Source: Oenanthe sinensis (taxonomy: Eukaryota; Streptophyta; Magnoliopsida; Apiales; Apiaceae). Taken from it: DNA of 64,000 bases. Position 1 is the first letter of the stretch, and each line of letters begins with the position of its first letter. The translations under genes were made by a program, and so were the position numbers. The stretch lies in NCBI GenBank assembly GCA_028671895.1, contig JAPMAC010000231.1, forward strand, positions 12,364,001 to 12,428,000. The letters are read 5' to 3'. A model generated the notes under the pieces. It made no database searches. It saw only the letters and a program-made list of their open reading frames with translations, and had not been told where the DNA came from. Below are positions 46,001-56,161 of the stretch, in pieces.

Positions 46001-47306
46001 TAACTAATATGCATTTTAAACATTGTAGATATTTAATGACAAACAACACAAATAACTTCTCTGTGAGAGCAACCCTTGAGAAGTACAAGCTGACAGAACT
46101 AACTTCCTTGATTGGTATAGGAATTTGAGGATTGTCCTTAGGCAGGAGTGAAAGATTCATGTCATTAAAATTCCTTCACCAGCTCCTCATGCTGAGAATG
46201 CAACTCGTATTCAGCAAAATGCTTATCAGAAGCATATTGATGATGCGAATGATGTTGAGTGTCTCATGCTGGCAACCATGAGTGCTGAGCTTCAAAAACA
46301 ACATGAGCATATGGATGCTTATGAGATGATTGAACACCTTCAAAGAATGTTTGAGGGATAGGCTCGTCAAGAAAGGTTCGACACGAGCAAAGCACTGTAT
46401 TCTTGTAAACAGGGAGAGCGTGAACATGTTCAACCACATGTTCTAAAGATGATAGGTTATATTGAGTATCTTGATACTTTGGGTTTTCCGATTGGTCTGG
46501 AAGCTCAGATTGACTTGATCTTGCAATCTTTGAACAACAACTATACTCATTTTTTTATGAACTACAATATGAATGAGATAGACAAAACACCCACTGAATT
46601 GTTGTCCATGTTACGAACTGCTGAAACCAACATGAAAAAGGTTGAACTTGCTGCCATGTTGATGGTAGATAACAAAGGTAAGGCTAATAGAAAAGGCAAA
46701 TGGAAGGGAAAGAAGAAGATTGGATCTGCTTCTAGTCCCAAGCCAAAGGCTAATCCCAAATAGGCTTTAAAGCCTAAGGGTGCTGTTACAAAGGGTGATT
46801 GTCACTACTGTGGTAAACCAGGTCATTGGAAGAGAAACTGTCATGCTTATTTGGAGGATCTGAAGAAGAAGAAGGTTGGTCAAGCTTCTGATTCATGTAT
46901 TTATGTTATAGAGGTCAATTTGTCTACTTCTACATCATGGGTATTGGATACTGGATATGGTTCTCACATTTGTATAAATGTGCAGGAACTACGAAGGAGT
47001 AGGACTTTGGCTAAAGGAGAGGTCGACCTACGAGTTGGAAATGGAGCAAAGGTTGCTGTTTTAGCTGTAGAGACTTATTATTTATCATTGCCGACTGGGC
47101 TTATTTTAGAACTTGAGAACTGTTTTTACGTGCCTGCAATTTACAGAAATATTATTCCGGTTTCTCGTTTGGACAAGAAAGGTTTTTCATTTTTAATTCA
47201 GAAAAATAGTTGTTTCTTTTCTTTGAATAATGTTACCTATAGGGTTGCACGTTTATTTAACGATTTATATGTTCTTGATTTAGATACTCCTATCTATAAT
47301 GTGTAA
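46001..47306 (+). pseudogene. Angela-like Copia gag and protease
   Basis: gag begins with relics of NNFSVRATLEKYKLTELT and WYRNLRIVLRQE near 46040-46140 (needing a shift), then DDANDVECLMLATMSAELQ. It continues in the 46449-46763 frame (MIGYIEYLDTLGFPIGLEAQ). A zinc knuckle CHYCGKPGHWKRNC (46800-46841, CX2CX4HX4C) is intact. A TAG at 46762-46764 and a TAG near 46363 interrupt gag. The protease active site reads LDTGYGSHI near 46943-46969; the catalytic Asp of DTG is present, while the usual Cys after DTG is Tyr. The frame stops at 47304-47306, just before integrase. Confidence 0.85.
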
Positions 47307-48310
47307 CAAATGTCTTAAAACTAATGACCCAAATCAAACATACCTCTGGCACTGTCGTTTAGGCTATATAAATGAGAAGCGCATTTCCAAGTTACATAAA
47401 GATGGATACTTGGATAAGTTTGACTTTGAATCATACGAAGCATGCAAACCTTGTCTCATTGGGAAAATGACTAAAGCTCCTTTTATTGGACAAGGTGAAA
47501 GAGTCACTGAACGATTAGAACTTATACATAGTGATGTATGTGGTTCTATGCATACTATGGCAAGAGGTGACTTTTACTACTTTATCACGTTTACTGATGA
47601 TTTTAGTAGATATGGATATGTGTATCTTATGGAGAATAAATTCAATTCTTTTGAAAAGTTCAAAGAATACAAAGCTGAAGTAGAAAAGCAAACTGGAGGA
47701 AGTATTAAGACTCTACGATCTGATCGTGGAGGTGAATACTTAAGCCAGAATTTAAAAGTATATTAAAAGAGTGTGGTATTGTATTACAACTCACTCATCC
47801 CGGAACCCCACAATGGAATGGATTTTCTGAGAGGAGGAATCGTACTTTGTTGGACATGGTGTCATCGATGATGAGTCATACAGATCTTCCAATTAGTTTT
47901 TGGGGCTACGCCCTAGAGACGACTGCTTATACACTTAACCGAGTTCCTATTAAAATGGTTCAGAAGACTCCGTATGAGATATGGACTGAGAAACGTCATA
48001 GCATGTCATTTATGAAAATTTGGGGATGTGAGGCGTTTGTGAAACATCTAACTTCTGACAAGCTAGGACCTAAATCAGAAAAATGTAATTCTGTGGGATA
48101 CCCAGTTAAAACAAAGGATTATTCTTTCTATAATCCTTCAGAGAACAATACTGCTTGTTGCTCGAACTGCAGTGTTCCTTGAAAGAGAAATGCTTTCTAA
48201 GAAAGACAGTGGGAGGATAATATATCTCGATGAAATTCGAGACCTACATGATAACAATGAACCAATGGAGGAACCTGAGCAAAATGTACAAGAAAACAAT
48301 ACTGCTTAGG
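47299..48310 (+). pseudogene. Angela-like Copia integrase
   Basis: HHCC-type start: LWHCRLGYINEKRI (first His pair partly altered, H-C-R-L-G-Y for H-RLGH) and CKPCLIGKM. Core: LELIHSDVCGSM (first Asp), LRSDRGGEYLS (second Asp) and NGFSERRNRTLLDM (Glu). A one-base loss near 47758 shifts frame before the Glu. The C-terminal block KIWGCEAFVKHL and KTPYEIW follows in the 47847-48182 frame. The second His of HHCC reads Tyr, which should harm zinc binding. Confidence 0.85.
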
Positions 48311-48375
48311 AAACACAGGTTGTTCGTAGGTCTGGTAGGATTCACCATGAGCCCGAGAGATATTATGGATTTCTC

Positions 48376-49880
48376 TTGACTCAAGATGGTGATGTGATAC
48401 TTGTGGATGAAGATGAGCCTCTCACGTATCAAGATGCTATGAACACTCTAGAATCTAAGAGATGGCTGGATGCCATGAAATTTGAGATGAAATCCATGTA
48501 TACTAATCAAGTTTGGACTTTGGTTGATCCACCTGAAGAGGTAAAACCTATAGGGTGCAAGTGGGTTTTCAAAAAGAAGACCGACATGGATGGTAACGTA
48601 CAGACTTATAAAGCACGATTGGGGTCAAAAAGTTTCCAACAAATTCATGGTATTGACTATGATAAAACCTTTTCACCAGTGGCAATGGTCAAGTCCAACA
48701 GGATTTTGCTTGCTATAGTTGCTTACCATGACTATGAAATCTGGCAAATGGATGTCAAAACTACTTTCTTAAATGGGAGCCTTGAAGAAGATGTGTATGT
48801 GTACATGACATAGCCTGAAGGTTTTGTTGATCCAATGGATGCTGGAAAGGTATGTAAGTTGCGTCGATCCATTTATGGATTGAAACAAGCCTCGAGGAGA
48901 TGGAACATCCATTTTGATGAAACCGTCAAAGAGTTTGGGTTTATTCAAAATGAAGATGAACCACGTGTTTACAAGAAGGTTAGTGGGAGTAATGTGGCAT
49001 TTCTAGTATTATATGTTGATGATATATTAATAATAGGGAATGACATTCCTTCTTTACAGGCTGTTAAGACTTGGTTGAGTAAGAATTTCTCAATGAAAGA
49101 CTTAGGTGAAATAACCTATATTTTAGGTATCAGGATCTATAGAGATAGATCAAGAAGAATGATCGGCCTAAGTCAGAGTACATACATTGACAAAGTTTTG
49201 CATCGATTTGGGATGCAAGGTGCAAAAAGGGAATTTGTCCCGATTTCTCATGGGATATCGATCTCTAAAGATAACAGTCCTAAATCATTGGATGATAAGG
49301 ATCGTATGAGTAAAGTTCCATATGCTTCAACAATTGATTCTATAATGTATGCAATGATATGTACTCGTCTTGATGTCTCATATGCTTTGAGCATGACGAG
49401 TAGATACCAGTCTAATCCAGGTGAAGTCATTGGACTACAGTCAAGAATATTCTTAAGTACCTGAAGAGGACTAAAGATCAATTCTTGGTATATGGAGGAG
49501 AAGAAAAGCTGGATGTAAAAGGTTACACCGTCGCTAGTTTCCAGACTGAAAAGGATGATTCGATTTCTCAGTCTGGATTTGTGTTTTGTCTAAATGGAGA
49601 TGTTGTATGCTGGAATGGTTCACAATAGAGACAGTTGTTGATTCTACAATAGAGCCTGAGTATATTGATGCTTGTGAAGCAGCCAAGGAGGCGGTTTGGA
49701 GATGTACTTAGGAGATATCACCTAATTAATGAGATTAATGATGAAGGAGATATACATATATGTAAAGTGCATACTAATAAGAACAATGCAAACCCACTGA
49801 CTAAGGTTTTGTCGCAGCAGAAGCATGAAGGTCATACTAATTCTATGGGTATTAAATACATGAGAGATTCGCTCTAGTAC
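48376..49880 (+). pseudogene. Angela-like Copia reverse transcriptase and RNase H (internally deleted)
   Basis: RT reads WLDAMKFEMKSMYTNQVWTL, CKWVFKKKTDMDG, QMDVKTTFLNGSLEEDVYV, a TAG at 48811-48813, then KLRRSIYGLKQASRRWN, the active site YVDDILIIGND and SMKDLGEITYILGI. The frame runs to 49464. RNase H begins KGYTVASFQTEKDD (relic of GYTDADF--D-DD-KST), then GSQ and a TAG. Between EAAKEAVW and RRYHLINEI about 40 residues, including the usual YCDN segment, are missing (near 49695-49710). It ends NPLTKVLSQQK and MGIKYMRDSL. The RT active site is intact, RNase H is not. Confidence 0.9.
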
Positions 49881-49891
49881 AAGTGGGAGAT
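49881..49891 (+). other. Polypurine tract of the Angela-like Copia
   Basis: AAGTGGGAGAT directly precedes TGTTAGTATT of the 3' LTR. Confidence 0.8.
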
Positions 49892-51470
49892 TGTTAGTAT
49901 TGGTGTCCTAGAGACAATACTTTTAATGTTTTATTGAAAATAATTATGTTATGTGATTATTTAATTAATATTTATTATATCTTTATTTACTACATCATAA
50001 ATTGAAAGAATAATAAATGTCCTTGGAATATTAATACGTAATATATATCTTTAAGTATGTGACTTAAAAATGAGATTATATGAATAGTATTTTATTCCTA
50101 AAATTCCATAGTCAAGTATTATTATTTAAGGACAATAATAATGCAATAAGACTAGTATGTTTGTTGACAGATGACCACATCTCATTGGTCATAGGTATGG
50201 TGATACTAAAGTCAAGAACATAAGTGTATGTATCAATACATGACACTGGAAAGACCCGCCGAGAGATTCTACATGTTAATAAGTGTCATAAGAAATCTCA
50301 CGGTGATAATGATGTAATGATCCTCTGACTTGAAATCATTATATTTCTATACGAGAATTAATATACTTTGATTACACTCAAAGTTACCTTTAACCGGGTA
50401 ATGATAAAGGTGAACATTGGATATGTTATGAATCGTATGAGGAATATGAATGATAGATATAGGATTTAACCCTCCAATTCTATGAGTGATATTATTGGCC
50501 TCTTGATTGAGTGAGACTATGAAATGCATGGTCATGTTCAAATATTGATTTGTTTAAATAGTCTACTCATTGATCAAGAAAACCGAGATTAAACGCTGAA
50601 GAGGATGACACTATACATGCCTCGAGTTTGATCTATAATATAAGGGTAAAGGGATTATATTACATGGAACATTATTCACGAAAGGTTTAATTGGATCATC
50701 AATTATTATTGTTACTTGGGTAACAATGATGTATTACTAGATGCCACTCATTGTTTATAATTTTATTATTAGATATTAAAATTATTGCCAACGTAATAAT
50801 AACTTAAAAGGTCACACACAAAAAATGTCAAAACGAAGCTTTATTTAAATTACGAATTTAAATATATTATTGTTTATTCAAATTTAATTATTGAATTAAT
50901 TAAGTGGGACTTGATTAATTATATTAGAATTCGGATTTAATAAAGATTATTATTATTTGAATTTAATTATTGAATTAATTAAGTGTGACTTGATTAATTA
51001 TATTAGAATTCAGATTTAATAATAATAATAACCCAAAATCATAATGAGATTTGGAAACCACATGGATTAGGGTTAGACCCAAAATCTCTCTCTCCCTTAT
51101 ATATACATAATGATGTATAGTATTAGGGTTTAATCATGAGATTTCATTTTTAGAGAAAAACCATAGCTGCTCAACATCAAGAGAGGCTAGAGAGAGAGAG
51201 AGAGACAAACAATTCGGCTAGTACCGACTTCGGTGATCGTAGGACGATCGGGCGTTCGTATGGACTTCTTTGGAGAACAGATTTTTGCAACAAAGGGCTG
51301 TTGTGATTCATCTTTTCTGGACCTCCGTTAAACAGCATACGGAAAGCTTTGTTAAGGTACATACTTCTTCACCATAATCATCCAGCGTTATACATGGATC
51401 CTGCGACTGGGTTTCGATTTTCATTGTTTTTACGCTATTTCCGCTGCGTTTTCATGCCTGAAAACCTTCA
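49892..51470 (+). repeat. 3' LTR of the Angela-like Copia
   Basis: TGTTAGTATTGG...AACCTTCA, partner of 42659-44265. Followed by TCATG (51471-51475). Confidence 0.93.
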
Positions 51471-51475
51471 TCATG

Positions 51476-52532
51476 CTTATTACTCCTAAACTCTATTTCC
51501 ATCCCCTTTTCAACATCATCATCACTAGTTATTGTAAGAAGAATATGTCCCAGGAGAGATTGAATGTTATCCTTTTCTTCAATTACTTGATGAATCTTGA
51601 AGGTAAGGGTAGACACAAAGGTCTTAATAGCTTCTTGTTCAATCTTCAAAGTCCGAGGATCTCTAATATTGGTTTTTTCAATTATATTCACTTTCTTCAG
51701 CATCAAATCATATTTGAGAGTAGTCTTAGATGTATATTTGTCAATGGTATCCAATTTAGTTGCAATGTGAGAAACATCAACAACTACTTTGCCAAGTTTT
51801 TTCACAATATTCTCCTTGTCTTCCTTGGTCTCAGCCTCTGCATTTGCTTTTTGATTCACCAACTCCACCACTGTATCTTCACCATGGTAGTAGAATTGCA
51901 AGATGCAGTCATATGTCTCCTTATCTGTAATTCCATAGGCACTTGCAGTTTCCCAATATTAAGGAAATATTTTATCATGATAAGAGAATGACAGATTATA
52001 TTCCCTTTCATCTTCAGAGTCCGAATCATTGATTGATGAGACATCATTTGTCTCAATCTTGGTAGACTCTGATGGTGGTATAGACAGAGGGTATTATAGA
52101 CCTGACTCCTCCTTGGATTGATCAAGGCCTGTAAACTCTAGAAGTCTTTCTTGGATTGAAATCACTGGAAGTGGAACATTGGACTTCAAATCAACATAAT
52201 CAGGTTGAGTTGTTGTACCATCCATCAGAGTCAGAATTCCTCTATCTGCTCTCCTAGCTAGAGAATCCACCAGATGAATTTGTGATCTGTGTGTGGAAGG
52301 TGCACTCAACGAACCTACAGAAGAGGGGGTGAGAGACGAATTTAGTGCTTCATTACTTGAACCACCTTGATGGACGAGAACCCTTTCATTCTTCTAAAGA
52401 GGGGGCGTTTCCACCAAGGATGAGCAGCAACAAACTTAGAACCTTTACTCTCTTCTTTAATTTCAGATTCAGTTGACTCTAGTACTCTAGTCTCAAGGTC
52501 TACTCTAGATTTTAATTGTTTCAGTGTGACTT
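51476..52532 (-). pseudogene. Extra ORF of the SIRE/Maximus-like element, middle part
   Basis: Minus-strand frames 52529-52342 (part of the 52686 frame), 52309-52094 and 51901-51476. Residues such as AEAETKEDKENIVKKLGKVV and LKIEQEAIKTFVSTLTF indicate coiled coil. It lies between the CACTA (right) and the Angela-like Copia (left). The plus-strand ORF 51473-51991 is its antisense shadow. No catalytic motif recognised. Confidence 0.55.
52530..52532. repeat. Target duplication of the CACTA element, left copy (CTT)
   Basis: CTT before the terminal repeat at 52533 and again at 56159-56161. Three-base duplicates are the CACTA rule. Confidence 0.8.
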
Positions 52533-52647
52533 CACTACTAGAAAAACTGCATATAACATCAGTTGCTAACTGATGTCTGAGACAATTTCGACCGATGTCT
52601 TCGCATGTGATGTTAAAAGTATATACTTTACACATCGATTTTCGACT

Positions 52648-52750
52648 GATGTCTATAGTTATGTTTAACATCATTGTTATAAACAATATCGATGTCTATA
52701 GTTATGTTTAACATCATTGTTATAAACAATATCGATGTCTATAGTAATGT
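52648..52750. repeat. 43-bp tandem subterminal repeat of the CACTA
   Basis: GATGTCTATAGTTATGTTTA and the next 23 bases (52648-52690) are repeated exactly at 52691-52733 and partly from 52734. Subterminal repeats are the transposase-binding zones of CACTA elements. Confidence 0.85.
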
Positions 52751-53656
52751 TTAACATCTCTTTAATATTGCTATCGATTTAGTAGATTACTTTTGACATC
52801 AAGTTTTTTATAAAATCCGATGTCTATAGTTATCTTTAATATCGGTTGTTTTAATAGAGACGATTTTCTAGTTTCTTTAAGACATCATGTTTTATCTTGA
52901 TGTCTGATGTCTATTACAAATTTAACATCAGTTTCTTTAGTTTAAATGATGTAATAGCTTATTTGAGACATCATATTTTTTATTAATGACAATATAATCG
53001 ATGTATATCATTACCAACTGCTGCTTGAAAAAGAAATTCAAACCAAATGCTTTAATTCAAACCAACTGCTGATATATATCATTACCAACAACCATATTGG
53101 TATTTGGTTTACATTCGTGTTTCTTATGCCCACTACAACGAAGGATTTAGAAAATTCTTTGTAATCACAAACACAGAGGTCAAAACTTGGTGCTCTCCCT
53201 TGAAAAAATTTGTCCGACAATATATGTTCACTATATTGATACTATAAGAATATAAAGAGCCAAAAATAACTCAACATAAGAATACAGTCATCTGCAAATA
53301 TAAAAACTCTGTGTATGTAGCAGGTTTAGCAGCCTTGCACCTTGTTCATAAAGCTGGCACAAACTCATCACACAGAACTTGTAAGGTCAGAAGCCGCAAG
53401 CTGACGGGCTGGATTTAAGCTTTGTTGTAAACGCACATAATAATCATTTTGCTGCACAGAGGAAATAATACTGTAAGGAGAAATTAACCCAACAGAGGAA
53501 TGAATACATTCTACATTCTATATTTCTATATAGAAAACAGAATACTTGTGCATAACTATTTTAAGATCTATACAGTTATAATATTTGAGATATATCTTAC
53601 TTTAAAATAGTATAGAGTACAGGTACTCGTATAAGTTTCCAACATCATCACAAGTT

Positions 53657-53674
53657 GGGGGAGGGGGGGGGGGG
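53657..53674 (+). repeat. G-run inside the CACTA
   Basis: GGGGGAGGGGGGGGGGGG, uncommon in this AT-rich window. It lies in an intron of the captured fragment. Confidence 0.8.
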
Positions 53675-54483
53675 TTTCTAGTTTGTGGCATGAACATTCT
53701 TAAGCCAGAGATCAGTTGTTACTTGTTACTTTGTATCACATACACTTGGGTGTCATTTCACTTCAAATGATATTTGTATTACATGTTAAAGAAATTCAGA
53801 CACGACAATTAAGTCACATGTCAATCATAGCTACGTGGCAGGCATTATTACTACATGTACACAAAGATGTACAATATCTTGAACAACCATGTCATTTAAA
53901 AGATTAAAGGGAAATACCTTGATTGAGACAGACGGAGGAATTTTTTTCAGTGCCTGGTCAAAATGCTTTGTTTTAATAGTATATCGTGTGTCATCTGAAC
54001 TTTTTGGTTCCTGCAGTTTGTCTTCAATTGCAGCCATTGCAACTTCATCCATCTAATCAGCAAATTCATTAATTAAACAGTTAGCTAAGCAAGCAAAATC
54101 CATGAGCATATGTAAGATGACCGAATGGAATAAATCGGGAGGGAACTGAACCACACTAAAAAATCTATTATAATGTTGCGACATACTAGTGCAGCCAGGT
54201 CAGCTCCACTTAAGAAATTGCAAGAATCATTCTCCCCGAAGGCAACCAAGTCCACTGTGGCATCAATTAGTTTCTTCTTAGCAAGTGCTTTTAATATTAA
54301 TCCTCTCTCATCTGGACTTGGAAGAGGGACATACAGAAGTTTTCCCAATCTTCCCGGCCGCAAGACAGCACGATCCATCACCTCAGGCCTAAAATGTGTT
54401 AGAAAGATCAGGGATTGTCATGCTACACCTTATATATTACAGCACGATAAAATTCAGGTAGATTAACAGACAATTATATACAC

Positions 54484-54545
54484 CTATTTGTGGCACCAAT
54501 AACTTACAGACAATTATATACACCTATTTGTGGCACCAATAACAT
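54484..54545. repeat. ~40-bp tandem duplication over an exon-intron boundary of the captured gene
   Basis: CTATTTGTGGCACCAATAAC with the preceding ACAGACAATTATATACAC occurs twice about 40 bp apart. The exon end ...GCCACAAATAG and its GT donor exist in two copies, at 54524/54523 and about 54484/54483. Confidence 0.85.
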
Positions 54546-54959
54546 AAACACCACGTCGCTGGTCTGCACCATCAAGCTCTATCAGTAACTGCAAAATTGT
54601 ACACACTTCTGATTAACTAATAATAACAAAATTGATAAATCAACTACAACCAGTCATCAACTATTTCCACAATTCCTTGTAGCTATTTGACCTGATTCAC
54701 AAGACGTTCTACAACCCATCCACCTTCTTTTCCTCGCTGCGTTGTCAAAGCATCCACCTGCAAATATGGATCATCTGCAAATATGTCACATTCCTTACCA
54801 CTGCAGGTGCCTTGCCGGGATCTTTCTCAGGCCCTACCATAGCATGAGATGATGAAGGTTCAGATTGACCAACCATACCTCGCATTCGTCACGATTTTTA
54901 ATCCAACTACCAGAATGATGACGGTCCACAAGGGACTCTCTAGACAACATGATTTCTCC

Positions 54960-55985
54960 TTCTCCCAGATAATTGGGATGTCAGTTATAAAATAAACAAA
55001 TAAATACATAGTAAGAAGATTCACCCTGCAGAAAACAATATACCATTAGAAGTTCCGATATGTAATGAAAAACATACTAGTCTATTCGAAACAGATCAGG
55101 GCCTTGCATCCAAAGCTGAGAGTGAGCCAAACTTGTGACCATATACAACATTACAGATATATGATTTTAACTAATTCACTATGCATAAAAATCAATCACC
55201 GAAATATATGAGTTAAACTAAATACACAAAGACACATAAAATCAAAGAACCTGTTCAAAAACAAAACAGACATATACACATACACTTACACATATTGCAA
55301 TATACACAGATACATGCATATAAAAGTTGTTAAAAAAATACCTACACACAAATTCATATACAAGCTGTTCAAACCCAATTAGCTCTAGAAACATTTACCA
55401 ATCGTAGAGAGAAAGAAATTATAAGCTCCAGGCCCTATTAGCTCCACACCCAATTAACTCGATACCTGCACAAGGAGTGAAATTAAATCAAAAATAAATT
55501 TGAAACATAAAATATGGTGTATATATGAATATATGCTTTAAAAAAGAGAGTTCATTATTGTTGCTTGAGACCCAAAGTTAGCTCCAAACCCTAGCTCCAG
55601 ACCCATACAAACAAAAGTTACGGTTTACAAATCAGAAATAAACTAATACTTGCAGAGAATAACAAACAAAAGCTAGGAATTTGAATGTAGATTTCACCTA
55701 ATTAATAAAAAAAAGGCTCGAATTTTGCCTAATTGAAAATCCAGGGTTTGAAATCGATTTGTGAGAGAGAGATGGTGAGATTCTGGACTGTTGAGAGTGA
55801 TGGTGTGATAGAGAGATGTGAGAGAGAGGTTCGAGGGAGAGAGATGGTATGAGTCGAGAGAGATAGTAAGACTTGAGAGAGAATAGCAGGAGAGGGAGAA
55901 ATATCGGGAGGGGAGGGAAATATTTTTTGTTAGGGGAAATATTTGGGTATTAGGGGGGAAATATTTGGGGAAGTACAATGACCGG
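54960..55985. other. CACTA interior without recognisable gene
   Basis: No homology that I recognise. 55740-55960 is GA/CT-rich (degenerate GAGAGAGA with GTGATGG interruptions). The 55694-55978 minus ORF is low-complexity (Leu/Ser/Tyr/Pro) and not supported. It may be more captured sequence or CACTA filler. Confidence 0.45.
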
Positions 55986-56161
55986 GTTTTTTTATTTTTT
56001 GAAACAAGATATACGACATCGGTTTTTTTAGAGAGCGGTGTCTTACATATGCTTTGACATCGTTTTAAACATAATCGATGTTAAAAAACCCTTTAACATC
56101 GGTGATTTCTACGACCGTTGTTAAAGCACCGATGTTATATCCAGTTTTTCTAGTAGTGCTT

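Larger units (their letters stand above)
42659..51470 (+). mobile_element. Full-length Ty1/Copia element, Angela/Tork-like (8812 bp)
   Basis: LTRs of 1607 bp (42659-44265) and 1579 bp (49892-51470), TCATG target duplicates, a primer-binding site at 44267 and a polypurine tract at 49881-49891 define it. Internal order gag, protease, integrase, RT, RNase H is Ty1/Copia. LTR length and RT wording (YVDDILIIGNDIP, SMKDLGEITYILGI, SRYQSNPG) fit Angela/Tork. About 13 differences were counted by hand in the first 430 bp of the LTRs (about 3 percent), younger than the Gypsy. Pol has shifts, stops and an RNase H deletion, so it is not autonomous. It sits in the extra ORF of the SIRE/Maximus-like element. 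Confidence 0.93.
53368..54757 (-). pseudogene. CDC48C-like: Captured 3' fragment of a CDC48C/NVL-type AAA-ATPase gene
   Basis: Five exons with GT-AG introns: 54757-54692, 54588-54524, 54388-54187, 54052-53918 and 53451-53368 (stop TGA 53370-53368). They join in phase with no internal stop, giving 183 residues. They read VDALTTQRGKEGGWVVERL, LLIELDGADQRRGVYVIGAT, RPEVMDRAVLRPGRLGKLLY, SGADLAAL, MDEVAMAAIEDKL and a C-terminal YTIKTKHFDQALKKIPPSV. This is the second half of the D2 AAA domain, with the second region of homology (GATNRP and the Arg-finger segment LRPGR), plus the C-terminus. Walker A and most of Walker B are missing, so it cannot be an active ATPase. The parent gene acts in chaperone/ribosome-related work in the nucleus in other species. 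An ATG at 54876 opens 26 codons that could splice in phase to the first exon. Confidence 0.9.
52533..56158. mobile_element. Non-autonomous CACTA transposon with captured gene fragment (3626 bp)
   Basis: Terminal inverted repeats start CACTACTAGAAAAACTG at both ends and continue ATATAACATC after one mismatch, about 28 bp in all. CTT is duplicated outside. Subterminal regions (52560-53010 and 55990-56150) are full of ACATCGGT/GATGTC words in both directions, as CACTA subterminal arrays are. No transposase is present. The interior carries exons of a CDC48C/NVL-type gene on the minus strand (53368-54757). Confidence 0.92.

Noticed and set aside
51473..51991. 172-aa plus-strand ORF
   Set aside because: Antisense to the coiled-coil part of the SIRE-like extra ORF; composition is Phe/Ile-rich without motif.
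53368..54757. CDC48C-like exons as a resident host gene
   Set aside because: They lie between CACTA terminal repeats and target duplicates and lack the D1 domain, Walker A and most of Walker B.
55694..55978. 94-aa minus ORF in the CACTA
   Set aside because: Low-complexity translation of a GA/CT-rich tract.
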